Source: Pterobdella sp. o SKG-2022
Lineage: Eukaryota > Annelida > Clitellata > Hirudinida > Piscicolidae
Assembly (NCBI GenBank): GCA_964035795.1
Contig: OZ038324.1
Coordinates: 1,903,779-1,967,778, forward strand
Direction: 5' to 3'
DNA length: 64,000 nt
Positions within the stretch are counted from its first letter, which is position 1. Every line of letters begins with the position of its first letter. The notes under the pieces are model-generated. The model made no database searches. It was not told where the DNA came from and saw only the letters and a program-made list of their open reading frames with translations. The position numbers and the translations under genes were made by a program. Of this stretch, positions 44,701-56,087 are shown in pieces.

Positions 44701-47700
44701 ATAGTTATGTCGACACACAACAGCACACATAACCTCATAGAGTAAATTATCAAACACAAATCAAACCATCAGACAATCAGAGCCTGCATATATCTCATTA
44801 TATTCTTACCATTACAAAATCTTATTTAATGGAGCATAGATGAAATAGGAAGAAAGAAAATGACCCACCTTGGACCTCTCATCGATCTCCACCTGCAGGG
44901 ATGTCACATAGGACCTGTAGTCTTGCAAGCTTGCCTTCAAATCCTCCACTTCCCTCTCTCCTTGTCGCCGATCTGCGTTTTTGTGTGTAATTTGTTTGGC
45001 CCGTTGAACCACTCATTGGCTTGTATTATTGAATTATAGGAAGCCTCAAAACAACGAAAACAAACGATAATTTTAATGTACATAGCACCACAAAAGTGCA
45101 AATTCTGCCTGGTACTAATGCCTGGAACATGGTCCTCACATATCCTTCTACCTCGATTAGTCAAAATGTCCTCCAATATATGATTGAAAACTTTCACTAA
45201 TCCCAACTTAATCATATTATATTTTTCCTTTGATCATATGCTTGTGGAAAGCCCTACTTCAGCGGAGAAGAGCATTGAATATAAACATAGCTTACATTTC
45301 ATAGTTTTCTTTTGCCAATTTTCAAACTCTACTCCTCAAAACCCTTATAAATAGAATCATGGCAACAATATCAACAGGCGTGAAACCTTTTAGAAGGACC
45401 TTGATCTGGTTGACACTGGTCACTTCTCCATGCTTCAACTGCATCCTTTTCTCCTCCACCTCTGCCTCCATCTCTGTCAACTCCACCAACCCATCCATCA
45501 TTTGACGGGGCTGTCAACAAATGGAGTTGTTTGAGGATGATTTTTCATTTATATAGCGCAGAGAAACATGATAATAACAAAAAGCAAGAAAAGACAGCGT
45601 TTACAATTTATTGAAGCTGAACTTTTTGATACCAAGTTACCTGGTGATGATATCCACAGCATAAAAAAAAGATTAGTTTCAATTAATTATAAAAGCTGTT
45701 TTCGTGCTTTATTAAATTCAGTTAGGCAATATATATATACTATAATAATAAAAATAGCATTCATATAAGACCAAAATAACGCCTGGAAACACTTATTTGG
45801 AAGTCTTTTGTTGAAAAAAAGTAACACTACTAACTGATATACACAATGAATATATACATATAATTTGAAATTCTTTGCTGCATAAGTAAACTAACGTGGA
45901 AATCTGCCAAGAGTTTTGAATTCAGGCTGGACTTGACTTTTGTGTTGTCTTTAAAGCATAATAATAAATAAATGGTAATAATAAAAAATGATGAAATAAT
46001 ATTAAAAAATGACAAAATGGTAATATGAATATTAAATTTAAAATATTGAAAAATGATAATAATAATAACAGAAAAAATTTTTAAAAATAAAAGCAATAAA
46101 ATGATAAGACTTAGAATAAATTAATCACAAAAGCTTTCAAGCTAGATTTAAAATTGGCAAAAAGTACAAACAAAAAATAATAAAGATAACAGTAAAAATA
46201 ATAACAGTCGTAATCTACCATTTGAATCAGAATTAAAATGTTTTTTCTCACCATTGGTGAAGCATATTAAATAATCATACTAAAAAACAATAACAATAAA
46301 ACTAATATAAAAAAAATTATAAAACAATAATAATATTTACATTAATAACAAAAAACACAATAATTTACAATAATAATATTAACAAAAAACATTTATAGAA
46401 CAAATGTGACAGACTGAGCACAGCGATGAGGTCGTTAATGAAGGACTCGTGGTAGATCTTGCGCTCTCTCCACAACCTTCATTATCATTTGTGTTGATGA
46501 GGATGGTGATTCTATATCATGAATTATTACCCTCCTCATCATTTATAACAACCAATGATTACCACCCTCCTCATCACTTATAACAACCAATGATTACCAC
46601 CCTCCTCATCATTTATAACAACCAATGATTACCACCCTCCTCATCATTTATAACAACCAATGATTATCAACATCATTTATTTAAATCATATTTACGTGAT
46701 GATGGTGATCTCAATCTTCATAATTTAGTAATTTTGATGATTCATTTATATAAATTGTGGTGGTGGTGATGATGATGATGATGAAAATTGGTGGTGATGA
46801 TGATGATTATTGGTATACACTAGTAATGATGATGAGAAAGTTTTGCATAGATGAAGCTAATGAAGTTAAATGAATAATAATAACAATAATAATGCTAAAT
46901 ACGAGCACACATTCACTTAAGGATGTGAACACTGAAATCGATAGAACATGAATATGATGATTAATGGCACTTGTTTCCATGTCTCGGGTTGATGTAGAAA
47001 TGTGAATTCTATAAAATAGGCTTTGTAGATGATGATGGGTTTTTAAATTCCCATTAACCCATATTTTATTGTCATTAGTTGAAAGAATTTAATGTTCACA
47101 GAAACATGGTTTTATATATAAAATGACCATATAATGAAATGTAAGCAAATAACTTGAAGATCTTTTCCATGCTTTTCCTCACTGAGCTGTCCCTAGTGAT
47201 GGAAACAAATTCATAGTGATCATTTATTGTCTTTACAGTACATTTTTATTATATTTAGTTTATTCCGAAAAATATTTTTGGTTATAAAATTCAGTTTAAA
47301 ACAATTTTAAAATGTATTGGATGCTAATATTGTATATATTATTATAATATTAGATGCATGCATCAAAGATTTCTGATAACATTTCATGATGATTCAGAGT
47401 AAAACTAAAAATAACTATTTATTTATTTAAGAACTTGCAAGAATTTAATGAAATTGAAAAAATGAAATGGTCACCTCACTAATAAAGCTGCATCTTTGAG
47501 GATTTCTTTGAAAGCATCTTTGAAGATTAGAGCATGTTTCTTTTTGCATGTTTGCACTACTTCGTTGCAGAAGTACAATAGAAGCAGACGATGTTCTATT
47601 TTAGCTAGTATCAAATAAGAATTGTATTAAAAAATTTATTATCAATATTGAAGATTGTTTTATGTTAAACTTAATATCAAAATAAAATTAACGGGAATAA

Positions 47701-47986
47701 CTTATTTTGCTTCTTTAAATGAATTAATTGAAGATGATAGTTTATCAGAAATGTATTGAATTAGGAAATAAAGAGCAATAGGGCATTTTAGAGTTTTATA
47801 AATTGCATTAAAAAATGAAATATCACATTTTTTTAAAACTTTGAACCATATAGACACGATTTTTTCATGATGTGATTTGTGACTTAAGGCCCAGTGCGAG
47901 AGATTTTGTATGACTTCGGAAGAACTAGTCAAGTTTTCAAATTTTTTCTCAACATAATTATCATCTAATATTTTTTTTGATGACAT
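41794..47986 (-). CDS. RPRD2: RPRD2-like RNA polymerase II CTD-interacting protein
   Basis: Binds the C-terminal repeats of RNA polymerase II and scaffolds its dephosphorylation in other animals. Exons, in coding order: 47986-47827, 47604-47475, 47192-47154 (39 bp), 46476-46422, 45510-45387, 44972-44869, 43741-43670, 42990-41794. Phases all agree and give 626 residues. Exons 1-4 form the CID domain: VEKKFENLTSSSEVIQNLSH, then HRLLLLYFCNEVVQTCKKK, then VRDSSVRKSMEKIFKLW and RERKIYHESF, each aligning with RPRD2 from memory. Exons 5-7 plus the start of exon 8 form the CREPT-like coiled coil (LEQCQIFLDAQKGECSILSS then AYRNYHQKLLKVKKAL). The remaining ~370 residues are Pro/Ser/Asn-rich, ending in Gln/His repeats. 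Stop at 41794-41796; a minus-strand AATAAA lies at 41637-41632. The exon 4 donor is inferred from phase. Confidence 0.88.
43976..44106 (-). CDS. Possible cassette exon inside RPRD2
   Basis: Between exons 6 and 7 lies a 131-bp open segment with a good acceptor (TTCTGTTATGCAG) and donor (CCAG|GTTACT). It reads VITRKQSQFGDAFFGAVK and onward. Including it with this donor breaks the frame; a weaker donor AAC|GTGGAC about 42 bp further would keep it. The core RPRD2 alignment skips it. Confidence 0.3.
44330..44390 (-). repeat. Dispersed repeat copy (CTGGGGTTGAC family)
   Basis: Reverse complement reads ACTGTATATGTCCCACTAAC then TGGGGTTGACATTAGTCGGC. Related plus-strand copies lie at 60265-60315 and 60490-60545. 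Confidence 0.65.
46519..46668 (+). repeat. 35-bp tandem repeat, four copies
   Basis: The unit TTACCACCCTCCTCATCATT plus TATAACAACCAATGA is repeated four times with one or two differences per copy. It lies in an RPRD2 intron. Confidence 0.93.
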
Positions 47987-48449
47987 TTTTCAAAACATTA
48001 AAAAATTGTTTGATAAGAAAGAATTTATGTTTATGTTTTGAAGATTAAACTACTAGGCAGTGTTCGAATAAAATATAATTTTTTGTTTCCTAATCTTGAA
48101 ATATAACAGAATTCACATCAGTTAAATTAAAACTTGAAAATTTAAAGGTATACAAAATTGCTTTTTTCAAACTGAACTTATTCTTTTACATTTAATTAGA
48201 TATTTTAATTGAGAATAGTAAGTTAATTAATGCATCATAAAAAACCTACAATAAACTTATGTTTGATAATTTCATAGTTTTAAATTTAGCTATTCAGTAA
48301 CCTATCTAGTTTTGTGAGTTTGTGTGTTTTTAAAATTATATTTTTATCCACTAATACCTTTGACCCTCTGTGACATTTTAGTATTTCGGTTTATGAAAGA
48401 AAAAATTTTTGTTAGAAAAAAATTTAAAAGCTTCAAAATTATTTTTAAA
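47987..48449. promoter_or_regulatory. Divergent intergenic region between RPRD2 and SPR
   Basis: Start codons of RPRD2 (minus, 47986) and sepiapterin reductase (plus, 48450) are 463 bp apart and point away from each other. The segment must contain both promoters. It is AT-rich; no TATA or CRE element stood out. Confidence 0.5.
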
Positions 48450-49772
48450 ATGTTTTCAAAAAAGTCTTTTTGTATCATAACAGGGGCAAGTAAGGGATAT
48501 GGATCCACATTGAGTGAAAAACTATCTGAAAGACTTGCAAAAGGCTCAGTGATTCTATTGACGGCTAGAAGCAAATCATTGTTGGAGAATGTGAAAGCAA
48601 AGTTATCAGCTAAACATCCAGATTTGCATTTTTTTCACTGGGAATATGACATGGCTAAAGCATCATATAAAAATTTTGTTGGCTACTTTAATAATTTTTT
48701 CAAGGTGCAATAAATATTATGCAAATATCATAAATATCATTGAATTTTTTAATTTCCCAAGGACTTGGAACCATCAGGTTTTGAGCAATGCATACTAGTG
48801 CATAATGCATGTCTCATAAAAGATCTATGTCAATGGCAATTACACATGACAGATGAAAATGAAATCAATGAAAATTGGTCCATGAACTTGACATCCATGA
48901 TGCTTTTGAATTCTGTTCTACTTCCTCTTTTTTCCTGCAAGGATCGCTTCATTCTGAACATCAGTTCCCTCTGTTCTACCACACCATTCAATGGCTTTTC
49001 TCTTTATTGCTCAGGTATAATCTTATGATATTATTGACACTTGCAAATGTGACTTCAAAGGTTTATGAGCTCATGCTTTCATCAAAGCTTTATTAAACTA
49101 GGCTGAAAAATTTTTTTTTTAAATGTTATAAATTATAAGCATCTAAATCATTTTAAAAGAAAAAGCAGCCAGGGAAATGCTTTTAAATTGCTTGGTGAAA
49201 GAAAACCCTGACATTCGAGTATTGCACTGGTGTCCAGGGCCAATGAAGACTGACATGGTGGAGGGTTTGCACACAAAATCTATTGACCCATCTATTCGTA
49301 CTGCCATGACAGGTTTGTGTACAGTACTTAAGTTTTTAGAAGTTATCAGTGTACCATTTCATCCTTTATAAGATTTGTTTATAATTCTAATTCTAATTGG
49401 ATCACATTTCTCTAGACTTTATTGATCAATTTTTGATATTTCTTGACATTATAAAAAAAATCAAAGCAATAAACTAAATAATAAAACAAAGGAACACAAT
49501 AATTATTTATATTTTTTATAAAAGATTAAGGTGACCTGATTATATCAATGGCATTTCGAAAAGCTTAGTCTTTTATAATATATGTAGCTGCCGTTTTGAC
49601 TATTGTTTATTTAAATTCAGTTAGGCAACATATTAAACTCAATACTAATTTTCATTATTTTTTCACAGATGAAAATAAACTGACGTGCGATCAATCGGCC
49701 GATAAACTGATGACAATACTTGAAAAGAACTCCTTCGAAAACCCTGCTAAGATCGATTACTATGACGTGTGA
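48450..49772 (+). CDS. SPR: Sepiapterin reductase
   Basis: NADPH-dependent short-chain dehydrogenase that completes tetrahydrobiopterin synthesis in the cytosol. Exons 48450-48704, 48762-49014, 49160-49312 and 49669-49772 join with phases 0, 1, 1 and encode 254 residues; the human enzyme has 261. Residues 9-16 are TGASKGYG, the nucleotide-binding glycine motif. NISSLC carries the catalytic Ser, and YCSEK, formed across the 49014/49160 junction, gives the Tyr-x3-Lys pair. PGPMKTDM and the C-terminal DYYDV match the family end (PGP..TDM and FYD). The family NNAG motif is HNAC here. The chosen ATG aligns with the family start, although an in-frame ATG lies about 60 bp upstream. Poly(A) signals AATAAA at 49940-49945 and 50013-50018. 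Confidence 0.93.
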
Positions 49773-50479
49773 TAAGGTTTATGATAATCAATTAAATTCA
49801 CTGAAACTATTTAACTTGATCAGAGTAAGAATATTAGTGAATTATTCATTTAATTAAGTTATTTAAATTAATTAAGCTCGTGGTCTTATTTATCCTACGC
49901 AAGAGTGTCTATTTTCTGATGTGAAAACTTTTAGTTTAGAATAAATTGAACACAATAGTTAACATTATTAGCCTGATGATGATTTAAGAAATATAAAGAA
50001 AAACTTCGTCTCAATAAAAATTCAAATATTACCGTGTTTTTGATTTACATTTAGAAAACTATATATTCAAAAAAAAAGTTTGAAAGATTATACGAAACCT
50101 TCCGAGTTGTGCTTGTAAATTAACACTGGTCTTGTTGGTTTAAGATTGTTTCAAAGGAAAGAAACAAAAATTTTAACTATCAATTTAATAGCTATTTTTT
50201 AATCTTTATTTGTAAACCCTAATAATAGAGGACTTTACTACCTATGTAATAATCTTTGCGACCAAATTAGTCCAAGTACCTAATCTTTGTGACGAATTAA
50301 AAAATTTCTCTTTGCAAACGATAAAAAATATATTTATTTACAAAACCTTAAAAAACAAAATTTAAAAAGGCAGTCCAGAATTCAAAGACCTGAGAGACTG
50401 ATGAGTCTGATAGAAAAAAGCTCATATAAATAAGCCGGCTGATTGGAATATAGTGTTTAACAGTGAGCCACAATAACTT
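49773..50479. other. SPR 3' flank
   Basis: AT-rich with two AATAAA signals. No gene seen. Confidence 0.6.
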
Positions 50480-51980
50480 GAACTGGGTTCTTAGTGCGAG
50501 CGGCAACTAATGAAGGCGATCAAGGCAAGTATCAGATGAAGAAAAGGGAAGTATTGGCAGTGCGATTTTGGAAAGGTTGTAACTTTGAGATGAGACAGTT
50601 CAGAAGTCCAAAAAAAAAGAGTTACAATAGACGACCTCTGAAAAAAACTAGAGTTAGTCAAGGCAACGGCAGTGTTAAAGGGTAGAAATTTGCGTACTTG
50701 TTTGATCGCATGGAGATGAAAGTTGGACGCTTGTATAATCTGAGAGGCAAAGTGTATAAAGTTGAGGCTAGGATCAAGAGTTGCACCTAGTATCTTCAGT
50801 TTGAACGATACGGAAAGATAACATAAGATTATTGTTAGAATGTCAGAAATTGAGTTGGGTGATGCATTCAAAAATCTTAGTGAGACTGGGTTGAGGATCA
50901 AGATAAGATGCATCAGTAAAGAGAGTGATATCATCAGCAAACAGATGATATAAAACAGGGTGCTTTTGTAAGATCTCGCTTTTAGAAGATGTATAAAGAT
51001 AAAAGACTATGTGTCCAAGAACAGAGCCTTGGGGAACACCAAAAAAAAGAAAAGTAGAATCAGAAAAAGTGCTACCTATTTTAAATTGTTGCGTTCGGAG
51101 ATTAAATGAATGAAACCAGGATAAAGTAATGCCAGTAATTTGAAAATAATCAAGAATGTGCAACATATTGGGACGGTCGATGGTGTCGAAAGCTGCTTAA
51201 ATATCTAAAAACACCAAGGTGTCCGCAGACCCGGTAGCACTGATGTTGTGGAAGCTATAAGGGATGTACAAAAGCGCAGTTTCCGTCGTGTGATGAAAAC
51301 GATACGCCGATTGGAAGAGGTTGAAGTTACGCAGTAAAGAAACGATGATAGCCTCTTGAGAACAACTCTTTTTGAAATTTTTGAAATGATACTGAGGTTT
51401 GAAATTGGACGATATTTGGATGGCTTCAAGGGGTCTGAACTAAAAAAAAAAAAAGAAAGATCGCAAAGCTTGCATTAATAGAGGCAAAGATGCCGGAAAA
51501 CCGCTTCAGCCAGAAAACAGGAATTACATCTAGATGTGAAAATTTACTTATGAGGGAAGTAATCAGTTTGATGATTTTGTCAACAATAGGAGGAAAGAAA
51601 AATGAGATTTGATTGGTCACTGTTGTTTGAGAAAGTTCGACAAAAAGAATTAGCGGTTAATAATAAGTTATGAAACAAATCATTTTAGTCTTGAAAAAAG
51701 TGCTAAAGTTATCAACAAAAAGTTCATATTCCGAAGTTTGGGGAGTAAAGGAGTTTACAGTTTTTCAAAAGGCTTTGGAGTAAGGTGTCATCGAGGATAG
51801 AGATAGATTTAGGTAATCGGCTTGTGACTTGTTAAAGGCAATTTGTTCAAAAGATTGTCGGAAACTTGCATGCGGAGCTTTTGGGGCTGGATATCTGTCC
51901 CTCAATTTTCCTTCTTCGGCGTTTGGCGAAAAGAGCATTCTCAGACAAAGTATGAAGGCAAGCTGGGCCAAAAAGAGTTA
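50480..51980 (-). mobile_element. L2/Crack-like LINE remnant
   Basis: Minus-strand pieces of a reverse transcriptase: KPSKYRPISNLSIISKISKR (51429-51360), GVPQGSVLGH and LFADDITLF (51166-50843), then an RT C-terminal segment (50940-50491). Frameshifts and stops separate the pieces. The catalytic Asp pair survives here, unlike in the copy inside KDM5. An upstream fragment (51971-51765) probably belongs to the same element. Confidence 0.8.
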
Positions 51981-52083
51981 GTGCGTAAAGAACCATGAAA
52001 CCATCAGCGAAAGGAATTTATCAGGTTTTGGTTGCGCAATTGATTGGTTCCACAAGGCGCTACTCCATGTGGACTAAAAATTG

Positions 52084-52151
52084 TTGGTCCACGCGGGATC
52101 GAACCCGTTATCTTTAGATAATTAGTCTAATACTCAACCTCTGTGGCCGAC
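52084..52151 (-). repeat. tRNA-like unit, Ile(AAT)-type anticodon loop
   Basis: The reverse complement starts GTCGGCC, has the anticodon arm TTAGA-CTAATTA-TCTAA and a T arm with GGTTCGATCC, and ends GGACCAAC. The D arm is poor and the acceptor stem has mismatches, so this is a tRNA-derived repeat or pseudogene, not a working tRNA. Confidence 0.6.
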
Positions 52152-52155
52152 AAGT

Positions 52156-52226
52156 GATGCCGTCGCAAGGATCTTACGAGCCTTCTAATCAACTTTCGAG
52201 TGCAATCACTGAGCTATAGGGGCCGA
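52156..52226 (-). repeat. Second tRNA-like unit in tandem
   Basis: The reverse complement starts GTCGGCCCCTATAGCTCAGT, an A-box-like head, and ends CCTTGCGACGGC. It shares the GTCGGCC head with the neighbour and with the unit at 56139. The B box is degraded. Confidence 0.5.
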
Positions 52227-52989
52227 CAAAACTCTTTAAGAGTGGACATATTGATTGAAGCAGCCCACCTCTTCCTTGAAATCATTGCACGTATATATCT
52301 ATATATATATATATAACTTCAAAACATTTGACTATTAATTTTCTTATTTTTTTAGCTTGTCACTATTTGGTTTGCTTTTGTGACAGGTTGATTCTTTAAG
52401 CATTCAATGCCATGGGTACAGCTTTGTTGCTTTTCCGTGCCACAATAACAATGTCATTATCGAATTTGAGCCACGTATGTCCCTCCATTTCTTTATTCCT
52501 TTTTTTTTCTAGTGTCAGTTCCATAATGCTCCAATTCAGTAAGCTTTATTCATAAGAGAAAATTCGTGATTAATTCTCTATATATCCTATTTAAAAGATT
52601 TCGATAAGAATGAAACTAGCTGAAGCAAAACTAATGCATCTAAACCATGTGAGTTTTGATGAGATAGTGAAAGTTTATCAGGTACCCTGAGGAAGCACAA
52701 CATTGACCACATCTTGTACCCAGTCTTTTACTTCCCTTTTGATGAGATGCTTAGACCCATGTTTGTCCAATAATTTACCATTAAGTCATCAATGGTTTTT
52801 TTCTCGAGTCTGGTTCAAATTTTCTAAAAATTCAGCAACGAGAACTATGCACATGGATATATGGGGGAATTTAGTATGAAAGACCAGGCTTGCAGCAGTT
52901 AAAAGCTTCGGTAAGAGAATAAAAAGTGGGTTCAATAAGTTTATAGTATAGAGAATTGAACTAGTCAAGTAAATCAACCATTTGATCGC

Positions 52990-53360
52990 CCTATCTAAGG
53001 TTTTGGTTGCGGAATTGATTCACAGAGCGTTATCCCATTGCAGTAGTCAAAACGAGAAAAAAGAACAGATAAAAATCGAGAAGTAATAAGATAATAAATC
53101 TGTCTGATGCAAAAAAAAGTTGTAAAAACAACGCCATAAGTAACAGAGATGATTAAGAATTATTAGTAGTAACAGAATAAGGAAGAATAGAAAGATAAAG
53201 GCTAAGACAGCTAAGAGAAGAGCCAGAAATACCGAAAAAAGGCTAGAAGAGCGTTATTAGGAATGTTTAAAACACAAGTTTTTGCACAGTGGAAGAGTTG
53301 AAAGCCAGAGTGGGAAAAAAGGTTGTTGTAAAGAAGAAAGTGACAAAGTTAGAGAAAGAA
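52990..53360 (-). mobile_element. LINE reverse transcriptase 3' fragment
   Basis: The reverse complement near 53040 reads SRFDYCNGITLCESIPQ, matching the LSR-x-DYCN region near the C-terminus of L2-type reverse transcriptases. The adjoining sequence is degraded. Confidence 0.55.
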
Positions 53361-53369
53361 AGTTTTCCC

Positions 53370-53850
53370 AAAAGTTTCATGCGCTGCCAGAACGGAGGCC
53401 TTGGATGACCGAAAACACTTCCGCTTGATCAGGTGTTTCGTCTAGGTGGTAAAGAACAGGTGAGTTTGGGAGGTTATTTATGTAGACATGGTTCAACGAA
53501 CCTCCAACTTCATAGAGCTCGTTGTAGTGTTCAACCCATCTATCAAGTTTTTGCCTTGCATCTAAGGTAGTTGTGCCGTTTTTTCTCTTTAAAACATTGC
53601 ATTATTGTGCAGTAGAGCCTGTAGCTTTTTTAATGGAAGTGAACATTTCACCTATTTTGCCTGAATTCCTAGCAGATTTGATACGAGAACAAAGTGTAAA
53701 CCGGTAATTATTTACGAATTTACGTACTTCAAACTGTGGCAGAACACGAGCAGCCCAGTAATCAGCTAAAGATTTTCGGGTCTGTTTCAATTTCAATTTA
53801 AGCAATACCTCACGTTTGTTTTTGAGAATGGGCTCGAATATGGCACGCCT
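53370..53850 (-). mobile_element. RTE-like LINE fragment (pre-RT linker)
   Basis: Minus-strand open frame 53805-53602 (RKSLADYWAARVLPQFEVRK, then IKSARNSGKIGEMFTSIKKA) continues past a stop into LDARQKLDRWVEHYNELYE and LDETPDQAEVFSVI. This matches the stretch between endonuclease and reverse transcriptase in invertebrate RTE-type elements. Confidence 0.65.
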
Positions 53851-55990
53851 ATATTGACGTCATAATAGAATATTTGAGAAATGAGAAATTTAGAAAAAAA
53901 CGCCGGACTTAGGACCAGTATAAAGCGGAGTTTATCGATGGAAAGTTGAAAAGTACGACTCAACTATGACAACAAGTATAATGTTTAAGTGTGGTAGCTT
54001 TTGAAAAAATGGAGGTTTTGTATTACAAATGAGGTGAACGAAATGCATGGCTAAGCGAAAAGATTTGTATGAAAAAAAGTTGATTTTATCGTTTTTCAAT
54101 GCACAATATTAAAAATAAGAATTCAATCCCTTCTGATTAAGTTGCTATTCTAAATATAATTTCGATCCGTAGTGAATTATATTTAGTAGTGAAATCGAAA
54201 GGTGAATCTTATTCATCATTTAAGTTTTTTAAAATTTCTTATAAAAAAATTAATGTAAAAAGAAACAATAGTTTATGTAACCAAGAAAATAAACGAATTT
54301 TGATTAAATTTGTGAGTAGAAAAAAACTTTAACTTGATTAATGACGGTAAAAACAAAATAATACGAACCAAAAAATAATAAACTTTGAAACTCAACGCAA
54401 AAAAAATTAACTAAAACATTTTTTAAAAAATTTGTTTCGCAACTTTAAACTCATTGATATAAAATTGTATACAAAATGAATAGAATTTTAAACGTAGAGT
54501 TTGATAGTTGAAAAGTTCAACAAGGTTTTAAATGGTTAAGATAATTTCTGTAATCTGGGTGACAATATGAAATACGAGAGAAAGACTTCTTGGAGAAAGA
54601 AAAAAAAAAGAACTCAAAGCTTTGAATATTAGAAACAAATGAATAAAGAGGTCAAAAAAGCTCAAAAGGCATCCTCAAAAGCAACAACATTCCAGCAATT
54701 CACTCGGTGAAGAACCCATCATATCAAATGGTTATGATGAACTAACTCAAATCTCACGTTTCAACGTTTTTTGGTTTTGAAGTCCTACTGTAAGTTTATA
54801 AAATGAAGGATAGTTATTACTGATATTTCGAGTTTAATGTTTGATATTATGTCTACCAAATGATAAGAAGCTTTTCATATACATATAACAGAGCATTGAG
54901 GTTTGTCAAAATAATGAATTTTTTCGAAAGTTGTCTATCATATTGGTAGTCAGGTTGTGATTGGAATGAATGGAAAATTGATAATGGCAAGAAGTGATAG
55001 ACTTGGAAAAGTTTAATAAAAAGTTCTTTGAACTGGAATTAGCAAAAAGACCGAGAGCAAGAGAAAATAAGCAAAAAATTAATGAAAATATACATAAATG
55101 AATGAGTTGAAAACTCATGTATCTTGCTGTTTTTTGTGTTGATCCTTTTAATGTTTTCTTGCTGGAATGGCTTGAAAACTTTCTTACCTTTCTATTTTTC
55201 CAAATGAAGTTTTTATGGTTGAAGTGAAAAAAACTCTTGAATTTTTCTTCAGCACTAAAATATTTCTCAAAACACCCTATCTCCAAACTGATGATGACAC
55301 GAGCAACACATGTCCGGGTCGTTTGCTTGTCTACATCATTCCTCAGATGGAGGTAGTTTTTTTTTTGTCTCAACTCATGTTCAATATTTGGAATGCTTTG
55401 GAAACTCTGTTTCTCATGTGCGATAAATCAACAAATATTTTTTAGTATGTCTGAAGTTTTCTCCATCTTTACCTATAGTGTGTTTTTTTGCCATACTTGT
55501 TAGTTAAACCGCTCAAAATGTAAAAAAAGTGTTTTTTCAGTCTTACGATGGCATCTTGACAATATCGAAAAACTTCGTTAATGAAGAATTTAAATACCAA
55601 AACTGTAGCGTTCAATCAGTTTGTTATTATGAAACAAGATGACATCAGAAGATCCGTTATTACAACGTGTTTTAAATGACGCTTAATTTGCTCAACATTT
55701 AAAATATTAATCACAATTAAATTGAAATAGTATAGTAAACATTATTTTTCTGCTCTTTTTTTCAAATTAAAAAGACATTTTTGCTGGGTATTTTCAACCA
55801 AATATTTGAATTTCTAAGAGTTCAAAATAAAAAAATAAAATGTTATTTCGCTTTTTCTTTTTTAAATTCAATTTTTATAACTTTAATTATCTAAATAAAA
55901 TAGATTTCATATAAAAATCTGATTTGAAATATTATTTTCTGATTAAGTTTATTTATTGTTTTTTCATTTTAAAAAAAAAATTTTTTCATT
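53851..55990. other. AT-rich intergenic DNA
   Basis: No gene recognised. The longest minus-strand frame (54906-55373) has no family resemblance I can name. Confidence 0.5.
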
Positions 55991-55992
55991 TC

Positions 55993-56082
55993 CAGTTTTA
56001 TATATTTATTTTTGTTTATCTATATAATAGGAACAAACAGTTTTATATATTTATTTTTGTTTATCTATATAATAGGAACAAA
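55993..56082 (+). repeat. 45-bp direct tandem duplication
   Basis: Two identical copies (55993-56037 and 56038-56082), each starting CAGTTTTATATATTTATTTT, lie directly before the inverted-repeat element at 56088. Confidence 0.95.
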
Positions 56083-56087
56083 CACTA

